Of a stretch of 64,000 bases of DNA, positions 13,001 to 26,999 are shown one piece after another. Each line of letters begins with the position of its first letter. Within the stretch, counting starts at the first letter, position 1. This stretch comes from Periplaneta americana. Its lineage: Eukaryota > Arthropoda > Insecta > Blattodea > Blattidae. Both the position numbers and the translations under genes were made by a program. A model generated the notes under the pieces. The model had not been told where the DNA came from, did not search any database, and worked only from the letters and a program-made list of their open reading frames with translations. The stretch covers positions 15,393,708 through 15,457,707 of the forward strand of contig NC_091120.1 of assembly GCF_040183065.1 (NCBI RefSeq), in the 5' to 3' direction.

Positions 13001-16000
13001 GGAGCGCACGGGTACGGCTAGTTAAAAATACTTATTTTTCAGTAAAGGAGTTGGTAGGATTCGTGAGCAGTGTTTCATTCATCTGATTTGTTAACAAATC
13101 TAAAAATCAGTGTGCTTCGGTTAGTTATTTACAGGGGCATTTAGGGTAGATAGTTTATTGAACTATAAAATAGAGTTAAAAACGTTATTGTGTAGATACC
13201 AGTGATACCTAAACCAGTTGTGTAATACATTAAATATTGCAAACTTTAAGGCTTGTATACAAATTATGTATAAATACATTATACAATTCTGCATTTTTAA
13301 TGTATGTTTTAATTCCTACCACCTGTGAACGTTAGACATTAATAACGCTGAAGACATTCCTCTGTGCTACTGCCACAAAGCCACCTATATCTGGTGTACA
13401 AAGAGTTCTGAAATATTTTTATGCTCGACCATGCCGAAATGTAGTAATTATGCACCTGGTAGCAGTCCTTTAATGCATGTCATTAAAGTACACCTGTTCA
13501 TTAAAGTTCAGGTTTTCGATTATTCTCGCATATGCAATTGAAAGACAACGAGGGAAATGTCACGGAGGCTGGAAATCCAATACTGTCGCAGGAGGTTATG
13601 TTCTGTTACCATAATAATTAGCGTTAATTGTAAATATTATTCAAATAAATTCAATTTGTCATCTCGTTTTTCAATTCTAAATCATTTTCCAGGTTATATC
13701 AAAATTAGTTCATGTTATTCTCTACATTACATCAAGGTCAATGACATTATTGTTCCTCAGAAAAAAATCAATACTTTCGCGTCTGCACACATCTCACATT
13801 TACGAGCTATGAACAAGGTCACTTCCGATCTTCTGTCAGATACAAATAAAATTAATACTTCTGAATAATTTCAAGTTAGAAATATGGTCGAGCATAAAAT
13901 TCGTATGAAACTTGCCTATAATGGTAATTAATACGCTTGTATGAAAATTATGAAACTCGCTTGCGCTCGTTTCATAAAGAAACATACTCGCGTCTTAATT
14001 ACTATCATTATAGGCTCGTTGCATAATGTACTATTATAATTCTGTCACCTTTTGTGATAAACTTAGGTTGAATTATTAATATATATTTCCGTTTTCCTTT
14101 TCATTCAAATATTAAAGGAGATAGTAGATGATTCGTAATATTTATAATGGATCCAGAAGTGTTCTTGTCCATATCCTCGCATGGACATATCATGCCTAAT
14201 CCTGTTGATTTAGAATTAACATATGTAGAAAAATGTAAATATACTCTAACAAAGAACGATGAAAAGAGACTAGAGACCCAGAAATGCTATTTAAAATTAA
14301 TATAACATGCAGGAATAATATTTCCAACAAAAATTACAGAGGAGGAGACTTGGAAATAAGTAATGTAGTGCATGATATTAAACACTAGCCGTACCCGTGC
14401 GCTCCGCTGCACCTGTTAGAAATAAATATAAAGTAATTACATAATTAAAATAGGACATTTGATCCAGGGAACATTCGTGTTTGATAGAAGGATAAATCAT
14501 TTAATATGTTACTTAATTTAAATTGCATCCAAATAATTATAAATGCGATCATTTTTGTCCAGATACACTCATTTGGTGCAATGACAATTCCTTTAACATG
14601 TTTCTTAATTTTTATTACATGCAACCATAGTTTAATGAAGATTGACATCATGTAGATTTAATTTGTATATTTTATTTTACTTGTTATAAGTTTCCATTGA
14701 ATTATGGTAATAACTTAATTTTAACCCTTGTTTTCTACGTAGTCAGTAAATGGCGCTTGGCCCACTATGGTTCTGAACCCTTCAAATAACTTAAATTATA
14801 TTATATTATATCAGAAGTTACTGTAATAACATTATAGCATTATGTCCATCTAGAGAAACTACACTTTCCAATCGTGAAATAATAATTAATTATACAAATC
14901 GGTTAATTTAGCTTCCAATATTACTTCATACAAACACAAACAGTCTCTGTAGGCTTCTTTCATAGCTTTCGATTGTTGCTGTCCAAGGCCACTTATAGAC
15001 GAAGTCATTTGTTTTTTAATTCATTACACGGCCTTAGATGGCAGTTATTTTAATTTTAATACTCATTTATCTCATTAAATATCAGTCCTATCAAAATTTT
15101 TCAAGGAATAAAACTTATCGCAAATTATTTTTAAAGAAACTTTTGTTATGTAATATTGTTCACAAAAATCAATAATAAGCGAGATATTTCGATTTATTTA
15201 ATTCAGGCCCCCTTATAACCCCCCTTTTAAATAATGTATTTTGAATGCCATATAGCCTAAAATCTAAGTTACAACGAACTTAATTTATATTCCAATTTTC
15301 ATCGAAATCCGTTCAGCCATTATTGCGTGAAAAGGTAACAAACATACAGACAGACAGACAGACAGACATACAAACAAAAATTTCAAAAAAGCGATTTTCG
15401 GTTTCAGGGTGGTTAATTATATATGTTAGGACCAATTAGTTTTGGAAAATCGAAAATTACCAGAAAAATTTCGGCTACAGATTTATTATTAGTATAGATT
15501 ACCAATTAAAATGGAAAAATCATGTCGAAAGAATGAGCATGAGACTTCCTAAGCAAGAATTTTATTACAGACCAGAATAAGATGAGTAGAAGAGTTCTGG
15601 ATACTGGAACAGGCTTCACTTGAATCTTACTGATTTAGAATTACCGTATATAGAAAGAAATGGAAATATCCTCTAAAAAAAAGACTAGAGGCTCAAGAAA
15701 TGCGATTTCTCAGACCACTAATTCATGTAATATCCAGTAATAAAATTGTCAACAAAAAGATAAGGGAAGGCTTGGAAATAAGTAATGTAGTGCATGATAT
15801 TAAACATTACCAGTTAAAATGGAAAAATCATGTTCAAATAATAACTTGAGACTTCCCAAGCAAGAATTTTATTACAGACCAAAGGGTAGGATGATTAGAA
15901 CAGTTCTGAATCTCGGAATAGACCCTCGAGTTCTAGACCTTGTAGACCAAAGAAAGAGAAAAAGAAATTTAAATAGAAAAGCAAGCTTTTCCTATTACAG

Positions 16001-17401
16001 CTTCATAATAATATAGTTTTATTAACTAAGACAGTTTAAATAATAAATTTCACTCTTGCTGCAAATGTTACAGTCACAAGCAGATTATTATGAAATAATG
16101 GTTGGTATCTATCTTAGGAAATGGGACTTGTATATTCAACATTGCTGGCTTTATATAAAGGGAGAAGCATTGTTGTTACAATTCTGTGTAATTTTATGAG
16201 TTTATCTTAGATAATCTTAGAATAAACATGGGAAATGTCTGTTATTATTCGGTTGAGAAGCTCTTATCATCCAGCCTGCTGTCAAAAAATCTGAAAGTTA
16301 GAATTTATAAAACAGTTATATTACCGATTGTTCTTTATGGTTGTGAAACTTGGACTCTCACTTTGAGAGAGGAACATAGGTTAAGGGTGTTTGAGAATAA
16401 GGTGCTTAGGAAAATATTTGGGGCTAAGAGGGATGAAGTTACAGGAGAATGGAGAAATTTACACAACGCAGAACTCCACGTATTGTATTCTTAACCTGAC
16501 ATAATTAGGAACATTAAATCCAGACGTTTGAGATGGGCAGGGCATGTAACATGTATGGGCGAATCCAGAAATGCATATAGAGTGTTAGTTGGGAGGCCAG
16601 AGGGAAAAAGACCTTTAGGGAGGCCGAGACATAGATGGGAAGATAATATGTTGCTGTTGTTGTTATCTAATGCCGGGCTTTGGCAACAAAGCCATTAGCG
16701 TTCTTGCTCTCCAGTATTTCTCTGTGGTGGATCCATCAGGTACAACTTCACAGGTTTGTAGATGATCTTCAGTCATTTCTTCTTTTTTGTTGCATGAGGG
16801 CAATTTGGATTTGTGTAAATTTCTACTTTATTCAAGTGTTTGGCCAAATAATCGTGTTCTGTAAGCAGTCTGAATTTTGCTACTGCAGATTTACGTGGGA
16901 TTTCTGGAATAATTTCTGTTTTTTTTTTTATTAAAATGCTCCATTTTTTATCTTTGGCTTTGGTACATAGTGCTTGGTTTTGCTTGATTTTATATTTATT
17001 TTTAATTAGTCTTTTGATGGATGTCAAAGGTAGGCTTGTATTTGTATTCTGAATTAAATTGGATCCTTTTTTGGCAAGAAAGTCAGCAGTTTAATTTCCA
17101 GCAATTCCGCAATATGCAGGTATCCATTGCAATTGAATTCTTTTCTGTAGTTTTTGAAGTTGTTGGATCATTTTGTGACATTCTTTAATTTGGATTGACA
17201 TCATTTTATATGAATTTATTGCATATAATGCTGCTTTAGAATCAGAGAGAATGACAGCATTTTGAAATGGGAAGATAATATTAAAATGGATTTCAGGGAG
17301 GTGGGATATGATGATAGAGAATGGATTAATCTTGCTCAGGATAGGGACCTATGGCGGGCTTATGTGAGGGCGGCAATGAACCTCCGGGTTCCTTAAAAGC
17401 C

Positions 17402-17481
<80 letters not shown>

Positions 17482-20400
17482 TCTTAGATAATCAGTCATC
17501 GAATTGAAAAACTTGTGTATCACTCAAGGACAGATCATAATCACAAAATTAATAGTAAAAAACAGAGCACCGATATAGGAAAGTTCTCGTTTTTAAAGAG
17601 GACCATAATAGATTGCAGGTAGCTTGCCTGTGTTGTATTTTGCATTTGTTTTTTATTTATTCATTTTTGTGTTTGCTTTTGTATTGTACCAACATTATCA
17701 CCATGCATCTGCTTGTTCGTAATGCAATAAATAATTCATTTTAACTAAAGTGTATATGATTTCTTTGTATTACATGCTGGAGAGGCACGTCTCCCCTGAT
17801 AGGCTATTATGCGATATTCAAGTGTTTGTGCTTGTCTGGTTAAGTACTAGATAAAGAACTGTAGAATTACTGTAATACGTATTTCCAACTAATCACTCGT
17901 CTAATTTTTCATGTATATAGGATGAAATTTCTGAACTAAGGCAGAAGTTGAAGGTGATGAGTCACCAAATTGAACAGCTCAAAGAGGACATCACAACGAA
18001 AGAGACGCAGCTTATGAGAGAGGAATACGGTAATATTTATTCAATAATTATTATTTATTGCTTTTAAGAGAATATTGGTGGCAGTTGCACTGTATTATAA
18101 TAAGAGATGGTATAGATATTTTCGGTAACTGTGTTCCATTCTTTTCACATCACAGTCTGGTATAATTGCCCACAATATTTTTCATGTCAAATTGTAATGT
18201 ATTTGCATTCCAATACCATTTTTTAATTAGTCCTGCATAAGTAAATTTGTCTTTTCTATTCAGTAATTGCCATTGGAAAAGACTATAACAGTCATAATTC
18301 AAGTTAACGAAACTGTGATTTCCACAAAATAAGTTTTTACTTCTCTTCCCCCCACTCCAGATCTGTGTCTGTTGTATGTGATTTTATTATTATTGTGCAT
18401 GTATCAATATTCATTTAACAAGTAATGTAATTTTACATTAATTAAGATTCTAGTAGTGATTATTTATTTATTTATTATTTTGCTAATAATTGTAACATAA
18501 AATGTAATATATACAGAAAAAACTTTAGCTCGCCCCTGAAACAGTAGAACTCGTGCTCAGGGGCGGATTCCTGAATTGAAATTAATAATTATACAATACA
18601 ATTTGTCTTATGTCTACTATGCAATTATAGTATATAAATTTAAATTTACAATTTTTCAATTTTTATAAAATCCATACATAACTTTTTTAATTTAATACTA
18701 GAACTATTAGAATTGACAAGATTAGGATATTTAAATATAAATTTGTTATATATTCTTGGGCCTAAATTACTGCTGTGATTAAATACTGTAACAGTGTTGC
18801 ATTTTGGTTCAAACAATCTTAAAGAATTCATACCTATTGTTTCATAACTATGAGAATACAATTCAAAATTATTTCGATTTTTATGTATGAATTTTATTAA
18901 TACAATATAATAAATTTGTCTTACGTTAAGTACATTAAAGTCTAGAAACAAATTTTGAGATGGAAAATCAATAGGTTTATGAAGACATATTTTAGTTATT
19001 TTCTTCTGTAATAAATAAAGTGGATTAAAATTGGATTTAAATGAGCTACCCCATCCCATAATTCCATACATAATTACCGATTGAAATATGATTCTGTAGT
19101 TTGCTTTTGAGGATCACCTTTTATAATTAAAACTTAACATTTATTGACATGGGAACTTAAGGCCTATTCACAATGAAAACATTAACGCGAGAACATGACA
19201 TGAACATAAGATTAGCCTTACCATTCACAACAGAATGCTAACAAAACAATTGAAGAGTGTGCCAAATAAAAAGGGATGTTTCTATGATAAATGATGTAGC
19301 AGTGCAATTCATGTTCCTACATGAAAAAAGAAGTATTTTGTATAAACAAAACAATGTCATCCACGAAGTTTATGGAGGTGATTCCTGAGGTTATTTGGAA
19401 CAAAAAATCTAAATAAATTAATGGGATCACATTCATAAATATGGAGTTACAGTAATTTGAAAATGGCAAAAAAAAAAAACTTTTATTTCAGGATTTCACT
19501 AACAAAAATGCAAAAAAATAATTAAAATACAAACAATTTCAATCACATTTTCGTAAATACCTCCCTGAATCTCAAATCAACGATTTTCATACTCCATCGG
19601 CAAGTCTATCGTGCTATCAAAAAGGAGTGCGTTGTATGGCAGTAAATATTTTTAATAGCCTCCCTATCGATATAAAAAAATGAAACTCAAAACATAAGAT
19701 TATTTAGGGCCAAATTAAAGAAGTACCTAATTTCTCACGCCTTCTATTCTGTAGGTGAATTCATGACATTCAGTAACACTTCATGAATTTGATACTAAAA
19801 CTTTGTGTTGTACTAGTAGACTATATTGTAAACTTCGTCTGTATATATTTCATCTAGACTGTGACTATAAATTAAGACTTTATAATAGTATTAAGTTTTT
19901 TGACTTGTTCCATATTCTAGCTGTGAAGCAATGTATGAATACCATGGAATGTTAATAAATACAGTACAATACAAAACAGGTGTGAACCTCACGTGTAGCA
20001 TTTTGCAGTTTCACACCTTTGTTCCTTATTGTCGCCATGGCATCCAGAATGCGTTGAAGCAACTCTTCACGTGTTTGTACCTTAACACGATGTCTTTTAT
20101 CCAACCCCAGATATAGTAATCTAAGGGTATTAAATCTGGGGATCTGGGAGGCCAGATCATAGGGCCCCTGAGACTAACCCATCGCTGTGGAAATTGCTGG
20201 CCCAAGTGAGCTGTTACAGTGCGATAGAAGTAAGCAGGTGATCCATCATGTTCGAAATACATTTGGCATCTTCTTGCCAGATGAACATCTTCAAGAAGTT
20301 GTGATAACTGTTTTTTTAAAAAGTGAAGGTATATCTCACCTGTTAAGTGTCCAGGGAAAATGAACTGCTAGCTGGTCATCCAGAACACCACACCACACAT

Positions 20401-23400
20401 TGAGGCTGAATCGACATTGAAAATTAGATTCTAATGTGGCATAGGGTTTATCGTCTCCCCAGACATGCAAGTTATGCTTATTGTTGCTCTGCTAAAGATG
20501 TTTGTCGTCTTCGGAATCTAGAAGGATTATTTGACTCAAGGAAGGTACGGAGTACACTGAGAAACAAAGAATTTGACAATTGGTGTCAAAAAGGAAAAGG
20601 TATCGAGAATTTACACCAGCTAACATCTGGATAAGACGACACAATGGTTTATCTTCTACTGAGTGGAGAGATGGCCTGAAGATGACAGCAAATGTGGCAC
20701 CAGTATGAGCCATCCCGGGTAGGAGTCCAGACAATAACCACTGCAGAAGGTGTAGTAAAATAGAAACTTTGCTTCATGTCTTGGGCTCCTGTCCATTTGG
20801 TGAAGTCCTCTATAATAGTCGCCATCATTCTGTAAGGTCGTCTGTTGCCACTGCATTGTGCAAAAAGGACTGTATAGTATTCGAAGAAGTCCACAGTCTT
20901 GTCAGCAATGGGCACATTAGATGTATAGACATGATCATCATGAAACTGCCTACTAGGAAGGGTATATTTTAGATTAGGTTTGAGAGTAATCTCACACAAC
21001 CACAGAAAGTAGACGAGATAAGGTCAATATATCTCCCTACTGTGAATTTCTATAAAGAACAGTAACAACTAGAGGATTATATAGAAATCAGAGACTTTCT
21101 TATCAGAGCTTGGGACACAAAACCAAAACTGATGGCCCAAATTTTAAAAGATTTTGGCCTTGACAATACATTATTATAATATAAGCCTAAAAGCTATTAA
21201 AGATTCTGTACAATTTTTAGACATCATTTATAGTATAGCCAGATATAATGTTTTTTGAAATTTTTGTTATAGATTTCTGCATGATGCTTTATTGTTTTGT
21301 AATCGTTAATTTATTCTTGTTCCGCATCTAAGTCAGGTTAAGGTATTTTATTAATTTGCCTTTTTTTACACCTTTTGTTTATTATTCTTTGTCTTTATGC
21401 CTACTTTTTGTAGAAGAATAAGAATAAAATAAAATGTTCCACTGTTAAGTGCACAAATATAATCATCAGAGTTTGTCAAAGTTTGGAAGTTTCAGACAAG
21501 ATCTGGACATCCTGTTGTAATCTTTCTTTTCTTTTTAATTTATACTTGCTCTAGAATAACTCTGTGTTCTGTTTTGTCCTTTTTATCAGTGGTAGTATCT
21601 CGCTCTTTTTTAAGTACCAGAACACACACTGCAGCCAAATAAATATATGCAAATTAAAAACATTTAAAATCTATTATAGCACTACAGAAAAGCGAAAAAG
21701 AGAAAGAAAACCTTAAACTGGAACTAAGAAAAATGAAAGATGAATTGCAAGAAAGCAGAGCACATATTGCTGCCCTTAACCTAGAGGAGAGAAAATTGCA
21801 GAAAACCATTCAGGATGCTGATGAAGAAAGAGAGAAGCTAAAAAAGGAAATGGAACAGGTACAAATAATTCTGTGTCCAAGTTTTGTTGGTTACTTCTGT
21901 TATTTATAGACATGACACATTGAGGTATGTACTGGTTGCTGATGTCTCTTATTTTATACAAATTAAATGAAAAATGGTAAACTAATACTGCGTGTTCAGT
22001 TCAAAGTGTGTCATGGCTCGCTGTATGCCGTCATGTGGCTAGCCGATGGGCCTAGAGAATTCAATCTTCCTACATTTCCACAGAGGTGTATTACATATGT
22101 GCCAGAGAAGTTGCCTGGCAAGTACAGCGTTCATTCAGAAGAGTACTTACCGATACATACCGTAACGCCGGTAGTGGCAGGAATGTGAACTGTTTGAAAA
22201 CATGTACTGAGGCGAGTTTTTTTTCTTATTGTCGGGATATGGGGAGAGGGTTAAGACGATTACTTACATACAGTATTTGTTGACATTAACTTCGACGGTT
22301 AACATGGACACGGAGCATTTTATTTGTATTGTAGAATGTTGCTGTACACAACCGATGATAATAAATACCCTGAGTACGACTTGCCCGCGCAAAAAACAGT
22401 TCGAAAGAGGTTATGGTAGCACACAGACCATACAGACCACAATATGTTGCTACGACGTTCAAGTTATACCGTACATGTCCTCAAGTTCAGATTTAACGCC
22501 TCGAATAATAGGCAACTTCTCTGACATAATAGCTGAAACTCGCTTCAAATCGCTGACTCACAACAGTGATATCATGACACACTTTGAAATGAACACCCAG
22601 TACATGTAATGGATGTGGTAAGGTTAAAAGTATAGGCAAGTAATCATATGGTGGGAACTTCCTTGCTTCAGTTTGAACAGAACAATTTTCTAGTGCACAA
22701 TGATTACCGTATCCCTTTCCCCTAACGTTATTTCAAAAATATTTAGTTTATATAAAGAAAAAGAACTTAATTCCCAATCAGACTGCTTAAACAGGTGATA
22801 AATAGTGTTATATGACAAACTTCTTTTCAGATAATGAATGAACGAGACATTCTGGGCACACAATTAGTGAGGAGAAACGACGAACTGTCTTTGCTTTATG
22901 AAAAATTAAAAATTCTGGAGAGCACATTACATAAAGGCGAAGCACAATATGACCAGAGACTTGAGGACATTCGACTATTGAAGCTAGAAATAAAGAAACT
23001 CAGGTAAGTGTCCATTGTATGCCTGCTTGTCTCAGCACTTCATTGATAAGCTCCCATCTGTGAGATCGTGTTTCAGTTTTATTGTGACAAATACCTATTG
23101 TGCCTTGTGCAGACGCTTGTATTTCCCTATTTTGACTATGCTGACATTTTACTGACTGACTTTTCCAGCGACAACAAAACGAAACTTCAACGTGCTCATA
23201 ACTTGTGTGTACGTTTTGTAAGCAATGTTCGTAAATATGTTCATATTACCCCATCCCTGGAAACAATAGGTTGGCTTAAACTAGATAAGAAAAGAAATTT
23301 ACATTCACTTCTCCTTCTCTTCGAAATCTTGAACTCTTCTATTCCTTCGTACCTGTCGTCTCGCTTCACTTACCTTTCTTCCCACCACAATCTGAACACA

Positions 23401-26400
23401 CGCTCTCGCCATGAAACAATACTAACAATACCATCCCATCGCACCTCCTCATACTCATCCTCTTTCACAATAGCCCTGCCAAGACTCTGGAATTCGTTAC
23501 CTGCTAGCATCAGGGACTGTCGAAATAAAATTGAATTCAAACGCAAACTTACTAGACACTTGGCCAGTAATTGAAACTCGTTCAGACATGGTTTCTTGTA
23601 AATAGTTCTCTTAATCTAATACAAAATATTTCAATATCCGGTAATTTCATTACTATAGATTTTTATTATTGTAGGTTTAATTTGTAATTAAGTAAATACA
23701 AAAATATTCTTTGTTCTTAACTTCTATGATAAAATGTCTAGCTTTCATTAATCAGGTAATCTTGTCGTACTTTAATTTTTATTGTAATTGTAATTGTGAA
23801 TTTAATGTTAATTGTAATTTTATTGTTCATATTATAGTTGTAATCCCCTGGTAGAGGGACAGAGAAGGCCTGACGGCCTTATCTCTACCAGGTTAAATAA
23901 ATAAATACTAATACTAATACTACTGACTAAATTGATTAAGAAAAGGATGCATTTTGTCTCTGCTATTATTTGAGCCATTCAGAGCAGAAGTGGTGTAAGT
24001 CAAGAATGGGTAATGATGATTAAAGTAAACATTCTGTAAAATACAGCGCAAAGTAGCAATTAATATTAAATTTATTTAAACTATTAGTAGTCAGGGGATA
24101 GCAAGAAGGCCATATTAATTAATATTAAATTTATTTAAACTATTAGTAGTCAGGGGATAGCAAGAAGGCCATATTAATTGCTACTTTGCGCTGTATTTTA
24201 CAGAATTTTTACTTTAAACCTCATTACCCAATTTTGACTTACACCACTTTTGCTCTGAACAGCTCATTTTATTATTTATACAGACGATATTCTCCAAAGC
24301 TTAAAAGAATACCACTTGAAATTAAATTAGATAAAAATAATACACTTAATAATGCTACTCTGCAGGTGATATGATGTTAATTCAAGATAATGAGAATAAA
24401 TTATAAAAATTATCCCAAGATTATAATTTTAACATTTTAACTGGAAAATCAAATATTATAACTATACAGGAAAAAACGTAATAAGATCAAATATAGTTTT
24501 AAACAACAAAAAAGTAGTAGAGAAGGTTGTAAATTTTAATTATCTGGGTTGTAATGTAACATATAAAAATAACAATGAAGAAATGTAGAATAAACTAAAT
24601 AAATTTCAACACATTTGTGGAGTAATAGCAATTGAAAAGAAAAATTCTAAGGGAAACAAATCTAAAATTCTATAAAACAATGGCTGTTACGGTTTATTAC
24701 ATGGTTGTGAAACATGGACTGTTTATAAGGAAGAAAAATTGAAATCATATACAAGCAACAGAAATGAAATATCTTCGAATAATAAAAGGATGTACTAGAT
24801 CAGACAAATTAAAAATGAAGATGTACTGTAGTATATTTTCGTTGAATGAAAAAATTATGACATTCTCTTGAGAATGGATAATACCCGTAATCCACTACAA
24901 ATCTATATATATCAACCTTCTGGCTATAGAGATGTAGAAAGACCAGCAGGGAGATGTGACAGAACAGGAAAGCTGCTCTCTTAATCCTTGAAGAGTTGAT
25001 GACTAGATTTTAGATAGCTATAAGCTAATGACAGGTTAGTAGCGTAGCTTTTGGCAATACAGTCCCAATGGGCGGATTAGAACTCTAACACAAAGAACTC
25101 TGTTCTGTTGCTTCATGCTAGTTTTTAAGGATTTTATTAGTGATCCCAGTTTTGAGACCTTTGTCTAATGTTCCACGTAAATCTCGTGGGACCTACATTT
25201 CCACTAGTTTTTTATGTCAACTTACATAGCAAAAAGAACCTAAAACAGCTCTACTAATTGTCAGTTAAGGGAAGACTCCACTGAAAATCATGAAAATTTT
25301 TCCAAATTTTTTTAGCTATTTCACTTATTCAGAATTTATATTTTCATATCCCAAATGGATTCAGCTCAATTCTGATTACAAATACTCGTAGGTTTACACT
25401 TTTTAAATTAAGGCTGGAAGGGGGCGTGGAATTTAAAGAGCTGTCAAAATTGTTTTTCATCGAAGAATTCATTTTTAAAATGTCTGATTACAAATCTAGT
25501 AACTTTTTGTTGGCTCCCTGAAGTTACTAGATGAATGTAGCGGAGGAGAATAAAGTAAACTAGCAGCATTAAGAAAAATATTAATAAAATAAACTAGCAG
25601 CATTAATAAAAATATTAATAAAATAAACTAGCAGCATTTCTCACAAAATAAATGCACAGAAACATGCAGCTACCTCATAAATACTTGCAGTAAAAATTTC
25701 GTCCAGATTGATTAATATTTGGCATAAGGAAGTTGGTGTTGAATAAAAAAAAATGAACACAGAAAAATAGATTTGAAAATAAAATGAATATTTATGTAAA
25801 TTAATATTCTCCTCCGCTACATTCATCTAGTAACTTCAGGGAACAAACAAAAAGTTACTAGATTTGTAATCAGAAATTTTAAAAAAGAATTCTTCGATGA
25901 AAAACAATTTTGACAGCTCTTTAAATTCCACGCCCCCTTCCAGCCTTAATTTAAAAAGTGTAAACATACGAGTATTTGTAATCAGAATTGAGCTGAATCC
26001 ATTTGGGATATGAAAATATAAATTCTGAATAAGTGAAATAGCTAAAAAAATTTGGAAAAATTTTCATGATTTTCAGTGGAGGCTTCCCTTAAGTGATGGT
26101 AGTAATCAAGCCCATAATTTTTCAAGACATAAATCATTAAGTGCTGCATGTGACGCATCATTTTCTGAAAATATGTAGTTTTATTCATTTAATCGTATTC
26201 GAATTCAAAACTTACAACATTACCTAAATATATTATATGAAAATATTTTCAAATATTTTCAGACAAGAGAAAAACATGCTGTCGCGCAGTGTGGTCAACA
26301 TGACTGACATGCGCCAAGAGATTTTTCATCTTGAACGGGATCTGACGCGTGAGAAATTAAAATGTCGCGCGCTTGAAGAAGAGCTGCGGAGTCCACTGAA

Positions 26401-26964
26401 TGTCCATCGCTGGAGGAAACTAGAAGTGGGTGTCTCTTTGTGAAGTATGTCCATTGTACTGTTTCATATTATGTTTTTAAAAACTAATATCTTGATGTAA
26501 CAGAACATTTTTTTTCCGAATTCTGTCCGTCTGTTTGTCTGTCTGCCTCTGTTCTCTTTTTATAACTCAGGCTTTTTACGAATTTCAATCATATTTGGTA
26601 GGATATGATATGCTGGAAAATACGGAGATAATAGCTATTTATGGTACTTGTGAGGTAAGTGCATCTTTATTGCACGAGTGGAAAGATTTAAGCACGAGGC
26701 TGATGCCTCGTGCTTAAATTACACGAGATGCACTTACCTCACAAGTACCATACGTAATTTTATCCATGACCATAACGAAAAATTATGTTTTATAAGAGAA
26801 AATATGTTGAAAATAAGTCCTCATATAATCATATATCATGGCATGGATTTTAGAATCAATACGTGTACTAGGTAGGTCATGATGTAGGAGGCCATGATTA
26901 GTGAAGAATGGTATCTAAGGCGTTGGATAAATAACAAATTATAATTAATTATATCATTTTAATA

Positions 26965-26999
<35 letters not shown>

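Noticed and set aside
13557-13868. 103-codon frame as a gene
   Set aside because: It has no motif or splice context, and its composition matches the surrounding intron.
17400-17479. CRISPR-like or regulatory array in the AAGT run
   Set aside because: It is a simple tetranucleotide tail of a LINE with no spacers.
22229-22609. 126-codon frame as a gene
   Set aside because: It lies inside an element with inverted terminal repeats, has no recognisable domain, and runs through the right terminal repeat.
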